NCBI GenBank assembly: GCA_964403795.1 | Contig: CAYOHP010000026.1 | Span: forward strand, 1-64,000 | Origin: CAYOHP01 sp964403795 [NCBI: uncultured bacterium] | GTDB taxonomy: Bacteria; Muiribacteriota; UBA6191; CAZXTJ01 | DNA length: 64,000 nucleotides | Reading direction: 5' to 3' | Part shown: positions 23,226-32,715 of the stretch, one piece after another | Numbering within the stretch: position 1 is the first letter of the stretch | Layout: each line of letters opens with the position of its first letter | Translations under genes and position numbers: made by a program | Notes under the pieces: generated by a model | What the model was told of the DNA's origin: nothing | Seen by the model: only the letters and a program-made list of their open reading frames with translations | The model's database searches: none

Positions 23226-25994
23226 ATGCCGCGGGGTGGGTCCTCGCTCTGGCTCCGGGCGCTCGGGGCCGAGGACCGGGATCGCCAGGTCCTGGGCTGG
23301 TCGGGCCTCGCCTTCGCCCTGCTCCAGGCAGGCAGCACCCTCTCGGTCCTGGCCCTGACGGGTCGCTTCCTCGGCCGGGTCGGGGTCGCCTCGATCCCGC
23401 TGGTCTACGTGATCCTGAACGTGCTCACCCTGGGACTCTTCCTGGCGATCGGGATCCGGGGAAGACGGGCCGGCTCGGGCCGCAGCCTGGGCCTCTGGAT
23501 CCCCGGGGCCTCGCTCGGCCTCCTGGTCCTGGCGCTCGCCCCCGGAGCCAAGCAGGAGTTCGCCATCCTGATCGCCTACGTGCTCGCCTGGCTCTACTCC
23601 ATCGTGGTGGAGATGGAGTTCTGGGCCTGGCTCTCCAGCCGGGTCTCGGTGCGGCTCGGGCGTCGCCTCACGGCCGGTATCTCGGGAGCCGGGACCCTGG
23701 GTCGCCTGGCCGGGGCCAGCCTGGCGATGGATCCGATGGGGTGGCGCTCGATCGGTCGCCTGCTGATCCTGGCCGCGATCCTCAATGCCCTGGTCCTGCC
23801 GTGCCTGGCGCGGACCAGGATGGCGGCCCGTCGGCATGAGGAGGGCTCCGACGCCATGCCTGCGACCGGTGGCCCGGCCCCGGTGGCGCCTTCGCAAGTC
23901 CTCGCCGAGATCCGGAGCAATCCCATGCTGGTCCGGTTCGCGGTGGTCTCGTTCGCGACCGGGGTCCTCTCGGGAGCCGCCGACTACCCGCTGGCCGCCA
24001 TGGCGCCCGAGCGATACCCCATCGAGGAACAGCTGGCGGCCTTCTTCGGTACCTTCGGGGTGGTCGCGAGCCTGGTCTCGGTGGTGCTCCAGCTGCTCCT
24101 GACCGGCTGGCTCTCCGGCCGCCTCACGGTGGGCGCCAGCCTGGCGATCTACCCCCTCGCCATGGCGGGACTGGGACTTGCGGGCTGGCTCCATCCCGGG
24201 TTCCACGTGGCCGCCCTGGTCCGGTTCACCCAGAGGGTGGCGGTGCGGGTGGTGCACTCCCCGGCCTCCCTGATCCTCCTGAACGCGGTCCCTCCGTCGT
24301 TGGGACTCGGGGTGCGGTCGCTGGTGGCGAGCGCCTCGATGTCGCTGGGATTCGTGGTCTCGGGCCTCGCCATGCTGGCGGTCACGCCCCCTCCGCTCCC
24401 GTGGGTCTACCTGGGCATGCTGGCTGCGGGACTGACCGCGGCGGCGGCCACGGTGGGCATCGATCGCGGCTACCTGCGGACGCTCATGGCCTCGACCCGT
24501 TCCGCTTCCGACCAGGATCGACGCCGGGACCTGGCCCGGGACGCCCGCGCCTACCTGGGCGGCAGCGGGGTGGGAGAGGCGCTCCTGGCCTCGGGCCGGG
24601 AGGGACTCACCTCCGCCCTGGAGGCCGCCCTGATCGAGGCCCAGGGACGGCCGCTGGCACCCTTCCTGGTGGAGGAGCTGGTGCGCCGGGGGCCGCGCAC
24701 CGCGGGGAAGGCCTTGCAGATCCTGGTGACTGCCCACCTTCCGGGTCCGGTGGCCTCGGGCCTGGTGGAGCGGTGGCTGGAGAGCGGCCACGAACGTCTG
24801 GTGGCCCGGGCCGCCCGGGCTGCGGGCGCCCTGGGGGACCCTGGCCTGGCCCCGGCCCTGGAGGCCTGTCTGGCCCCCGGGCGCGGGTTCGGGCCGCGGG
24901 CGCGGATCCCGGTCGCCGGCGCGCTGCTCCGGGTGGCCACGGATCCCGAGTGCCTGGGGCGCGCCTCGCGGATCCTGGCCCGCTCCGGTCTCGATCCCGA
25001 TCCGTCGGTCCGCAGGGCCTCGATCGAGGTGCTCGGGAGCCTGGGGCTCCGCTCCCTGTACCGGCCGCTGGTGGCGGCCCTCTCCGACCCGGACCACGAG
25101 GTGCGACGGGAAGCCGCCCTGGCGTTGGGACGGGCGCGCCTGGCGGAGGGCCTGGCCGGACTGGAGCGCGCCCAGGCGACCGAGCCCGATGCCCGGGTGC
25201 GGGAGGAGATGGAGAACGCCCGGTCCCGGATCCAGGACGCCCGGCTCGGCGAGGTCGCGGGACTGCTCGAGTCCTTGCCGGAGCGGGAGCGCAAGCGGCT
25301 GGTGCGGCGGATCGGCAGCCTGCGTGCGGGGGACCACCTGCGCCTGCTGGCGGCCGCGCTCCGGGAGCGGAGGCCCGGGGCGCGGGCCGCCCTGGTGGCC
25401 TGCCTGAGGGACACTTCGGACCGGGGACTCAGGGACGCCCTGGAGCGGTCCCTCACCGGCAACGGGGACGAGGCATCGTTGCGTGGACCGGAGGCCCGGG
25501 ATCCGACCGAGCCCGGAGAGGGTCGGGAGGAGCCGGGGACCCTCGGGATCGATCCCCTGCTCCGCTTCCTCTCGGTCCGGGGGCCGGGCCTGGGGGGCGA
25601 GCATCCGGTCCTCGAGCTGCTCGATCGGATCCACGAGCCTTCCCACCGGGAGCCCCTGCTACGGTTCCTGGAGACCTGGCTGCCGCGCCGTCCCGCCGAG
25701 ATCGGGGCGGCGGAACTCGCCTCCCGGACCGAGATCGCATGCCAGGTCGTCGGGATCCTGACCCGGGACCGGGAAGGATACCGGCGTGCCTACCGGACCG
25801 CGGTGGCGGGAACCGGGAGGGAGAGCGGGGCGGCCCTGGAGCTGGTCGACGTGAGCCTGTCGGATCCCAGCCTCCGGGCCCGGCTGGTCCGGTGCCTGGA
25901 GGCGCTGCGGCAGCGTCCTCCCGCGGTCCAGGAGCACGATCAAGGCATGGGGGGGAAGGCTGCCAAGGGGACCCGCACCGCCCGCGGGAAGTAG
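23226..25994 (+). CDS. second transporter-like membrane domain fused to a long HEAT-repeat domain
   Basis: A 922-residue protein. Residues about 25-420 contain about twelve hydrophobic helices (FALLQAGSTLSVLALTG, LVYVILNVLTLGLFLAIG, VVASLVSVVLQLLLTG, LVASASMSLGFVVSGLAML) arranged like the NTT-like protein upstream. Residues about 450-850 are an alpha-solenoid with clear HEAT units, for example LVARAARAAGALGDPGLAPALEACL, SVRRASIEVLGSLG and EVRREAALALGRARLAEGL. ATG 23226 lies six bases after AGAAGG; a GTG at 23220 is possible. The last 55 bases overlap the end of the DUF4185-like gene on the other strand. Substrate unknown. The repeat domain probably faces the cytoplasm and binds a partner protein (inference). 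Confidence 0.7.
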   Translation: MPRGGSSLWLRALGAEDRDRQVLGWSGLAFALLQAGSTLSVLALTGRFLGRVGVASIPLVYVILNVLTLGLFLAIGIRGRRAGSGRSLGLWIPGASLGLLVLALAPGAKQEFAILIAYVLAWLYSIVVEMEFWAWLSSRVSVRLGRRLTAGISGAGTLGRLAGASLAMDPMGWRSIGRLLILAAILNALVLPCLARTRMAARRHEEGSDAMPATGGPAPVAPSQVLAEIRSNPMLVRFAVVSFATGVLSGAADYPLAAMAPERYPIEEQLAAFFGTFGVVASLVSVVLQLLLTGWLSGRLTVGASLAIYPLAMAGLGLAGWLHPGFHVAALVRFTQRVAVRVVHSPASLILLNAVPPSLGLGVRSLVASASMSLGFVVSGLAMLAVTPPPLPWVYLGMLAAGLTAAAATVGIDRGYLRTLMASTRSASDQDRRRDLARDARAYLGGSGVGEALLASGREGLTSALEAALIEAQGRPLAPFLVEELVRRGPRTAGKALQILVTAHLPGPVASGLVERWLESGHERLVARAARAAGALGDPGLAPALEACLAPGRGFGPRARIPVAGALLRVATDPECLGRASRILARSGLDPDPSVRRASIEVLGSLGLRSLYRPLVAALSDPDHEVRREAALALGRARLAEGLAGLERAQATEPDARVREEMENARSRIQDARLGEVAGLLESLPERERKRLVRRIGSLRAGDHLRLLAAALRERRPGARAALVACLRDTSDRGLRDALERSLTGNGDEASLRGPEARDPTEPGEGREEPGTLGIDPLLRFLSVRGPGLGGEHPVLELLDRIHEPSHREPLLRFLETWLPRRPAEIGAAELASRTEIACQVVGILTRDREGYRRAYRTAVAGTGRESGAALELVDVSLSDPSLRARLVRCLEALRQRPPAVQEHDQGMGGKAAKGTRTARGK

Positions 25995-27115
25995 AGGCTG
26001 GCGTCCTCCATCAGCGCATCCCAGGACGTCGAGTTGGTGGCGTAGGTGACGAGCACGCCCCGCTCGGGATCGGAAAGGCCGGGATGGGCCTTGGCCGCGT
26101 AGCAGAGCCGGTCCGAGCCCGGTTGCATGAGGTCGCAGCCCGTCACCATGTGAGGCGGTGACCAGGGGCCTTCCGGCCTCCGGGCCCTCCGGAGTTCGAT
26201 CCGCGGCGACAGGCCGCCCTCGCTCTGGACCAGGGTGTAGCCGGGAAGGCCCGGGATCCGGGAGACCGTCAGCTCGGTGGCGGCACCCTCGAGCACCCGG
26301 TCGAGGCGCTCCGGCGCCGCCACGAAGCGGCCGCCCGAGAGGAAGCGCCAGGAAGCGAAGTCCGTGGCGGCCCGGCGGGGAACCCGGGCCAGGACCAGCC
26401 CCTGGCCCGGCACCGGCGAGGTCGGATCCTCCTCGGTGCCGTAGATCCAGAGCCAGCCGCGATCGACGAGCACCGCCGAGCCCCAGGCGATCCGTCCCCG
26501 GCCCAGGGAGCGGGGGAAGGGCAGGGGGACCGGCTCCGGTTCCCAGGTGGAGGGATCCCCGCGGCCTCCGGGTACCTTCGCCATCCAGCTCTCCCGGGCG
26601 GCGAAACCGAAGGCTCCGCCCTCGCCGGTGGCCTCGACCCGGACCAGGAAGAGGACCAGGTCGGTTCCCGTCCAGGCACCGTGCAGCGGCCAGAACCAGC
26701 CGGGTGTCCCCGGAGGCGGAGCGATCCAGGAGCGGGGGCTGCCGGCCGCCGCGCCCGGGGTCCCGTACTCGAGCCGAGGTGCCGCCAGAGGACCGGGGGT
26801 TTGCATCGCCCAGGTGTTGTTCACCATGGTGCAGCCGACCCGCCGCCCATCCCTGACCTCCCCGACGAAGGTATCCCCGAAGACCCACAGGGTCTGCCCG
26901 GCGGCGTCGGGGCCGAGTTCGATCGAGTAGATCCCGTCCCCTCCCACCCAGCCCCGGGTGCGATGGAACATCGCCTCGGCCTCCGGGTCGGGACGGGAGT
27001 CGCCGGGAGGGGGGTCGGGTTCCCCTGAGGCGAGGCCCGGGGATCCGTTCGCTGCCAGCAGCGCCAGGGCCATGGCCGTGGCCATGGCCACGGCCAGCGA
27101 GCCGAAGGTCCTCAT
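25940..27115 (-). CDS. secreted beta-propeller-like protein of the DUF4185 type
   Basis: A 391-residue exported protein. Signal peptide: RTFGSLAVAMATAMALALLAA, cleaved near ASG. The body begins WVGGDGIYSIELG and TLWVFGDTFVGEV, the typical opening of DUF4185/DUF5005 proteins, and has repeated Trp-rich strands such as WPLHGAW, LWIYGTEEDP and VTYATNSTSWDALM. Known: these folds resemble glycoside-hydrolase propellers, but activity has not been shown for most. ATG overlaps the stop of the VWA gene (ATGA), so it is the last gene of that operon. Its 3' end overlaps the transporter gene on the plus strand by 55 bases, tail to tail. Confidence 0.7.
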   Translation of the reverse strand: MRTFGSLAVAMATAMALALLAANGSPGLASGEPDPPPGDSRPDPEAEAMFHRTRGWVGGDGIYSIELGPDAAGQTLWVFGDTFVGEVRDGRRVGCTMVNNTWAMQTPGPLAAPRLEYGTPGAAAGSPRSWIAPPPGTPGWFWPLHGAWTGTDLVLFLVRVEATGEGGAFGFAARESWMAKVPGGRGDPSTWEPEPVPLPFPRSLGRGRIAWGSAVLVDRGWLWIYGTEEDPTSPVPGQGLVLARVPRRAATDFASWRFLSGGRFVAAPERLDRVLEGAATELTVSRIPGLPGYTLVQSEGGLSPRIELRRARRPEGPWSPPHMVTGCDLMQPGSDRLCYAAKAHPGLSDPERGVLVTYATNSTSWDALMEDASLYFPRAVRVPLAAFPPMP

Positions 27116-29940
27116 GCGTTCCGGTCCAGCCTCCGGTACTTCTCCCACATCTTGGAGGCCTGGTCCTCGTTCTCGGCCTTGAGGAAGTAGGAGCGCGCCT
27201 TCAGGTAGCACTGCTGGGCCGCGCCCTTCTCGCCCTTCTGGTCATGGTCCTCGGCCATGCGCAGGTAGTTCTCGGCGATCCTGCGGTAGGTGGCGTCGCC
27301 GCCGCCGCCCTCGAGGTCCTCGAGGTGGGTGACGTGCACCTTGCCCAGGCGCCGGTAGGCGACCTCGGCGAAGAAGAGCAGGAGGGCCAGCGCCGCCAGG
27401 CCCGGCCAGAGCGGGGTCACTTCCTCGCGGGCGTTGGCCTCCTCGAGCTCCAGCAGGGAGGCCACCTCGGAGAGGTCGGACAGCACCCGTCCGCCGGTGG
27501 TGGCGGCCAGGCGCTCCAGGGTGACCGCGTCGACCGGGCCGGGGTGGTACTCGGGGTCCGATCCCACCGCCACCCCTCCGTCGTTCAGGCGCTCGTCGAG
27601 GCCGCCGTCGGAGCGGAGCAGGGTCGCCTCGTAGAAGCCCCGGACCTCCACCGGGAACGATCCCTCGTAGCGGCCCTCCTCCACCTGGCGCAGGGCGAAG
27701 CGCTCGGCGCTGCCCTCGGGTGGCCGGACCACGACCGTGAGGCGCTCGCCGTTCAGGAAGCGGCCTTCCTTGTCGATGGCGTCCACCACCACCCGGGCCT
27801 CCCGGCCCAGGACGTGGATGCTCAGCTTGAAGTCCGAGACCTCCGAGCGCACCAGTGCCTTGATCACGGCTTCGAAGAAGGGGGCGAAGCCCGAGGTCCA
27901 GGCGCGCCAGTCCCGGCTCCAGGGTCCATGCATGTCGGCGGTCCACACCGCGGCCTTGCCGAGTCCGTACTGCCAGGTCGCCAGGATCGGATCCCCGAAG
28001 TCGTTCACCAGGGCGGCGTCGGCGCCCTTCTTCAAGGTGGTGCCGAGGTAGCCGTGGAGCGGGGGAAGGTCCCCCGGGCGGGTGTCCTTGACCAGGAAGT
28101 GGTTGGGCACCGCCTTGGGCTTGAAGGTGGATTCCTCGAAGGGGGGACCGATGAGCCGTTCGACCTCGTCCTCGAAGATCGTCACCACCTGGCTCAGGTC
28201 CTGGACGTCGTAGTACTTGCCGCCGCAGCGCACCGCGATCTCCTGGAGCAGGCCCTGGTTCACCTGCTGACCGATCCCGACGGTCGAGACCTTGATCCCG
28301 GCCTGGTTGAACTTGGCGTACATGGACTTCACCAGGAAGGCGTCCGAGGGTTGCCCGTCCGAGAGCAGGAGGACGTGGTTCTGGCTCGTCCCCAGGGCCA
28401 TGAGTTCGTCGTAGGCCTTCTGCATCGACGAGCCGAAGGCGGTGCCGCCGTTGGCCTGGATGGCGTCGATGTCGGTCTGCACCTCGAGCCGGTTGGCGCC
28501 GACCTGCTGGAGGCGGACCGCGGTATGGGGGCTGGTGTCGAAGTGGATCACCCCCAGGAAGCGTCCCGACATCAGCGAGATCAGGCGCTTGGCCGCGAAC
28601 TTGACCTGGGCGATCGGGGCGCCGGCCATCGAGCCTGAGCTGTCGAGCAGGAGGTAGAGCGCGAAGGGCGAGGCCTCGGCGCGGGGCACGAGGTGGACGG
28701 GGAGCGCCTCCTCCAGGGTCTCCCGGAGCCAGGTTCCCTTGGCGAGCGAACTCTTGGCACCCGAGACCAGCAGGCCTCCCCCCTTGCGCATCACGTAGCG
28801 CCGGATCGCCTCCTGCTGTCCGGCATCGAGGTCCTGGGGTCCCGGGGCGTCGATCACCAGGGCGGCGTAGGGGTCGAGCAGTCCCTCGTTGTTCCCCAGC
28901 TCGCGGAAGCCCTTGCGCTCCACCTGGAGGTTGGCCCTGGAGAGGGCCTCCACGAGAGCGAGTGGGGTCCGGGGATCGGCCGAGGCGACCAGGATCTTGG
29001 GGATCTGGCGGCAGCGGACGAAGGCCGAATGGACGTTGTTCTCGGGGTGGAGGTCGGCCACGTCGATGGCGTCCACCGACAGTTCGAGCGGGATCGCCCC
29101 GGCGGAGTCGGCCGGCAGTCGGGTGGTCCAGGTGGTGATGCCCGGCTTCACCGTCACCAGCTTCTTCTCGACCACCGTCCCGTCGCGCCGGAGCGTCAGG
29201 TTGACCGAGCCGGCGTTGGCGGAGGCGATCCGGGCGCCCACCGTGAACTCGTCTCCCACGAAGACCTGAGCCGGGGCCTGCAGGCTCTCCACGTAGAGGG
29301 GGTCGACCTTGTCGGGCGACAAGGCCACGGGGTGGATCCGGATCCCCCGGAGCTTGGTTGCCATGAGCTCCGGTTCCAGGTCGCCCCGGGTGGTCCGCCC
29401 GTCGGTGACCAGCACCAGTCGGGCCGCTACCGAGGGAGGGAAGGCGTCCCGGGCGAAGGAGAGGGCGTCGGCCAGGTTGGTCGAACGCTTCCCCGGTCCT
29501 TGGCGTCGCCGGTCGATCTCGGCATTCAGCGGGTCCGCCGAGGTCCCCGGGCGTGCCTGGGCGATGGCGTTCTCGGGGACCGCCAGCACCGAGCTGCCGA
29601 GCATGCCGAGGTGGAACCTGGCCCCGGGCCCTGCCGCCTGCCGCCAGGCGGGGAGATGCTCCCAGAGGGCCGCCGCGGTGCGTCGGGCGGTCTCGGGTCC
29701 GATCGAATCCGAGACGTCCAGGACCACCGCAAGACCGCGCCCGGTGCCCTTCTCGGTGCGGGGCAGGCGCGGGTCGACCAGCGCCAGGACCAGGAACAGG
29801 ACCGAGAGGACGCGCAGCGCGAAGACCCGGACCCGGGCGCGAGGAGAGACGTAGACCGGACTCTTCCACCAGACCAGTGCCAGCACCGGGAGCACGGCCA
29901 GCAGGACGGCGTTCTCCGGGGATCCGAAGCGCAGCGTCAC
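27112..29940 (-). CDS. large membrane protein with von Willebrand A domain and amidotransferase-like region
   Basis: A 942-residue protein. Two N-terminal helices (about residues 12-25 and 40-60) are followed by a first VWA-like domain (VVLDVSDSIG, 70-230), then Ig-like sequence. A central class I glutamine amidotransferase-like region (YAALVIDAPGPQDLD, KGGGLLVSG) comes next, then a second VWA domain with an intact MIDAS motif LLLDSSGSMAG and TAFGSSMQKAY, LLLSDGQPS. A membrane helix sits near residue 860 and a charged helical C-terminus ends the protein. Known: such proteins accompany DUF58 and BatA proteins in stress-related MoxR clusters; molecular roles are unclear. GTG start overlaps the BatA-like stop by four bases. 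Confidence 0.82.
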   Translation of the reverse strand: MTLRFGSPENAVLLAVLPVLALVWWKSPVYVSPRARVRVFALRVLSVLFLVLALVDPRLPRTEKGTGRGLAVVLDVSDSIGPETARRTAAALWEHLPAWRQAAGPGARFHLGMLGSSVLAVPENAIAQARPGTSADPLNAEIDRRRQGPGKRSTNLADALSFARDAFPPSVAARLVLVTDGRTTRGDLEPELMATKLRGIRIHPVALSPDKVDPLYVESLQAPAQVFVGDEFTVGARIASANAGSVNLTLRRDGTVVEKKLVTVKPGITTWTTRLPADSAGAIPLELSVDAIDVADLHPENNVHSAFVRCRQIPKILVASADPRTPLALVEALSRANLQVERKGFRELGNNEGLLDPYAALVIDAPGPQDLDAGQQEAIRRYVMRKGGGLLVSGAKSSLAKGTWLRETLEEALPVHLVPRAEASPFALYLLLDSSGSMAGAPIAQVKFAAKRLISLMSGRFLGVIHFDTSPHTAVRLQQVGANRLEVQTDIDAIQANGGTAFGSSMQKAYDELMALGTSQNHVLLLSDGQPSDAFLVKSMYAKFNQAGIKVSTVGIGQQVNQGLLQEIAVRCGGKYYDVQDLSQVVTIFEDEVERLIGPPFEESTFKPKAVPNHFLVKDTRPGDLPPLHGYLGTTLKKGADAALVNDFGDPILATWQYGLGKAAVWTADMHGPWSRDWRAWTSGFAPFFEAVIKALVRSEVSDFKLSIHVLGREARVVVDAIDKEGRFLNGERLTVVVRPPEGSAERFALRQVEEGRYEGSFPVEVRGFYEATLLRSDGGLDERLNDGGVAVGSDPEYHPGPVDAVTLERLAATTGGRVLSDLSEVASLLELEEANAREEVTPLWPGLAALALLLFFAEVAYRRLGKVHVTHLEDLEGGGGDATYRRIAENYLRMAEDHDQKGEKGAAQQCYLKARSYFLKAENEDQASKMWEKYRRLDRNA

Positions 29941-31796
29941 GAGGCCCCTCCCCGGGTCGCCAGCAGGAGCCACTCGACGAGCATCACGACGCCCGCCGCC
30001 AGGAGCAGGAGTCGCCAAGGCGACTCCGTCCCGCTTCCCGGGCCGGTGGTCCCCGACTCGCCGACCTCGACGGTGGCGGTGGCCCGGGGAGCCAGATCGG
30101 ACTCGGCCGGGTCGAGGAGGTTCACGGGATAGGGGACGGCCACGTCGGGCGGGAGCTGGATCCGCCATACGCCCAGCGACCGGAACTCGTCCAGGATCCG
30201 GGGTCCCGGGCCCGAGGCCTCATGGATCCGGGGCGGGCCCTCGGGAGGGGTGACGACCGCCCGTCGGTCCCCGGGCAGGCGGACCGGCTGGTGGACCCGG
30301 AACTGGCCCTTCAACTTGGAATCGTCCTCGAGCAGCCACCGGACCGCGTTGGTGAGCAGGATGGGGAAGGCGACCCGGCGCGCCAGGTCGGTCTCGGCCA
30401 GCGAGAAGGCGGTGATCACCTTGCGGGCCGCGGTGCCCTCGTGGACCGCGATCAGCGGCCCCTCGGCGGCTTGCAGCACGCTCTTCGCCCCCTCGAAGCG
30501 GTCGAGCACCCTGGCCCCGTCGATCCCGACCTCCCGGATCGCCAGGAAACGCATCAGGGGATGGGTCGAATCGGAGCCGACCATGGAGGGGTCGCTCATG
30601 TTCCGGCCTGTGGAGAAGCGACTCACGCCCTCCCCGTGGAACAGGAGCAGGGGACGCTCCTCGATCCCGTCGCCGGTGAACCCGTCGGAGACGACCAGAT
30701 CGAAGGCGTCGAGCTTGGGCCGGAAAGCGGGGAAGGCGGCGGGCTCGATCCGGGTCACCTCGACCGCACTGGTGAGCTTGAGGGCCCGCTCCAGGTCCTC
30801 GCCCTTCGGCGAGATCACCAGGGCGCGCACCGCGCCCCTTCGAGGAGCGGCCCAGGCCGTGTCGTCGGAGGCGAGGCGATCGGTGGCGAGGGTCCCGGGC
30901 TTGCTGCCGGTGACCCTTACCCGGGCACCGAGCACCCCGTCCTTGGGGACCGCGTCATGGAACAGGACGAGGCGCTCGCGACCTCCCGGCGGGACCGTCT
31001 CCCGCTGGGTCGACGGCGTCCCGGCGAGGAGTTCCACCTCCACCTCGGCAGCCAGCGACGAGAAGTTCCGCACCAGGGCCGCCACCTGGTACCCGCCCCG
31101 GTCGGGACGGACGTCCAGGCGGGTGATCCCGACGTTGTCCCGGGTCTCGCCGACCGGATGGAGCATGATCCGGGCTCCCGGCACCCCTCCGGCCAGGTCC
31201 TCCGGTCCCATGCCGTCGGTGACCAGGTGGATGATCCCGGTGTCGGCGGTCTTCAGCCGGGCCAGCAGGGAGAGGAGTTCCCCGGAGGGTCGGGCGCCGC
31301 CCGGGAGCGGGGCGAGGTCCCCGACCCGGGCCCGGAGCTCCCCCTTGTCCTGGCTCCAGTCCCCGAGCGGGACCAGGGCCGGACCGGCGGCCACGACCAT
31401 GCCCCGGGCGGTGTCGTCGAGGGCGTCGATCAGCTCCTTGGCCTTGTCCCGGGCCGCATCCATCCGACCGTCGAGAGCCGCCATGGAGGCCGAGACGTCG
31501 ACCACCACGATCACGTCGCCGGAGGTGTCGGACCGGAGCCGGGGCCGGAGCAGGGCGGCGCCGATCAGCAGGAGCACCAGGAGCTGGAGCAGGAAGAAGA
31601 GGCTGTGCCGGTAGCGCGACAGGAAGGAGTTGGGCCGCTTGCGGGCGAGCACCGCCTCCCAGATACGGGTGGAGGCGAGCACCCGGTGCCGGGGTTGGGT
31701 GCGGACCGTGTAGAGGGCCACCAGCCCCAGCACCGCCGGGGCCACCGCCAGTCCCCACAGCGGACTCCCGAAACCGAGGAAGGGAAGCCCGGTCAC
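29937..31796 (-). CDS. BatA-like membrane protein with von Willebrand A domain
   Basis: A 619-residue protein. The N-terminus (FGSPLWGLAVAPAVLGLVAL, then about 40 residues later SLFFLLQLLVLLLIGAALLRP) matches the aerotolerance regulator BatA N-terminal region, with two membrane helices. A VWA domain follows with IVVVDVSASMAALDG (DxSxS MIDAS) at about residues 94-108. Then comes a long extracytoplasmic region and a last membrane helix near residue 600 (LLLLAAGVVMLVEWLLL). Known: BatA relatives work with DUF58 and MoxR proteins in stress tolerance or in maturation of periplasmic enzymes. The next gene overlaps it by four bases and DUF58 lies 16 bases upstream. Confidence 0.83.
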   Translation of the reverse strand: MTGLPFLGFGSPLWGLAVAPAVLGLVALYTVRTQPRHRVLASTRIWEAVLARKRPNSFLSRYRHSLFFLLQLLVLLLIGAALLRPRLRSDTSGDVIVVVDVSASMAALDGRMDAARDKAKELIDALDDTARGMVVAAGPALVPLGDWSQDKGELRARVGDLAPLPGGARPSGELLSLLARLKTADTGIIHLVTDGMGPEDLAGGVPGARIMLHPVGETRDNVGITRLDVRPDRGGYQVAALVRNFSSLAAEVEVELLAGTPSTQRETVPPGGRERLVLFHDAVPKDGVLGARVRVTGSKPGTLATDRLASDDTAWAAPRRGAVRALVISPKGEDLERALKLTSAVEVTRIEPAAFPAFRPKLDAFDLVVSDGFTGDGIEERPLLLFHGEGVSRFSTGRNMSDPSMVGSDSTHPLMRFLAIREVGIDGARVLDRFEGAKSVLQAAEGPLIAVHEGTAARKVITAFSLAETDLARRVAFPILLTNAVRWLLEDDSKLKGQFRVHQPVRLPGDRRAVVTPPEGPPRIHEASGPGPRILDEFRSLGVWRIQLPPDVAVPYPVNLLDPAESDLAPRATATVEVGESGTTGPGSGTESPWRLLLLAAGVVMLVEWLLLATRGGAS

Positions 31797-31812
31797 GCGG
31801 TGGTCCGGTTCG

Positions 31813-32682
31813 TCATCGCGCCCCGAAGAACCTGAGGAGCAGGTTCTCGAACGGGGCGCGGGTGGTGGTCCGGAAGTAGGACATCCCCTGGGTGCGGGCG
31901 AAGACCTCGAGCCCGCTGCACCACTCCTCGAGGACTTCCCGGTAGGTCTCGGTGATCCCCCGGTCCACGAAGATCTCCCGGATGGCCCCGGTCTCCGAGT
32001 CCTGCAGCTTCCAGAGGCCGGCGTAGCCCGGGTGGACCTCCTCCTCGTCGAGCAGGTGGATCAGGTTCACCTCGTGGCGGGAGTGGCGGAGCTTGCGCAG
32101 CGCCGCCTCGTGGGCGTCCTCCAGGAACAGGTCGGAGACCACGTAGACCACGCCGGGCTTGCGGTGCTCGACCGAGAAGGCATCCACGGCCCGGGCCAGG
32201 GCCGATCCCCCGTCGGCCCCGGTCTTCTCGAGGAAGCGGAACATGCGGGGTACCTGGGAGCCCCGCGAGCCGGGAGGCGAGCGTTCGCCCAGGCCCTCGC
32301 TCCCGAAGGTGAAGAGCCGGACCGTGTCCTCGTTGTTGCAGGCGATGTAGGCGATGGCGGCCGCCACCTTGCGGGCATAGTCGAACTTGGGCGGGCTGCC
32401 GAAGGTCATGCTCCGGGAGGCGTCGACCAGCACGTACACGTTGAGCGACTGTTCGTCGTGGTAGAGCTTCACGAACAGGCGGTCGAGGCGGGCGTAGAGG
32501 TTCCAGTCGATGAACCGGAGGTCGTCCCCCGCGTTGTACTCCCGGAAGTCGGAGAACTCGAGCGAGGACCCTTTCTGGGCGCTGCGACGCACCCCCATCT
32601 GCTGGCCGCGGAAGAACCGGCGGCACATGATCCGGAGGACCCGGAGGGACTTCAGGAAGTCCTTGTCGTTGAGGTCGAGCAT
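31813..32682 (-). CDS. DUF58 protein (von Willebrand-like)
   Basis: A 289-residue cytoplasmic protein. Seen: EFSDFREYNAGDDLRFIDWNLYAR, the DUF58 hallmark, followed by VYVLVDASRSMTFG with a MIDAS-like DxSxS, and VVSDLFLEDAHE. Known: DUF58 proteins partner with MoxR AAA+ ATPases and BatA-type proteins. No moxR is found next to it here; a transmembrane Ser/Thr kinase lies 33 bases upstream instead, in the same direction. The ATG follows a GGGAG ribosome binding site. Confidence 0.9.
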   Translation of the reverse strand: MLDLNDKDFLKSLRVLRIMCRRFFRGQQMGVRRSAQKGSSLEFSDFREYNAGDDLRFIDWNLYARLDRLFVKLYHDEQSLNVYVLVDASRSMTFGSPPKFDYARKVAAAIAYIACNNEDTVRLFTFGSEGLGERSPPGSRGSQVPRMFRFLEKTGADGGSALARAVDAFSVEHRKPGVVYVVSDLFLEDAHEAALRKLRHSRHEVNLIHLLDEEEVHPGYAGLWKLQDSETGAIREIFVDRGITETYREVLEEWCSGLEVFARTQGMSYFRTTTRAPFENLLLRFFGAR

Positions 32683-32715
32683 CGACTCCCGGAGGCTCCC
32701 GGCGGGGCCTCGCTG

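Noticed and set aside
21339-25646. 1435-codon open frame on the minus strand, opposite the two transporter genes
   Set aside because: Same shadow composition (Gln/Gly/Arg/His-rich). The plus-strand frames give clear membrane helices and HEAT repeats.
27112-29940. Possible two separate genes for the two VWA domains
   Set aside because: The frame is continuous with no stop, start or ribosome binding site between the domains.
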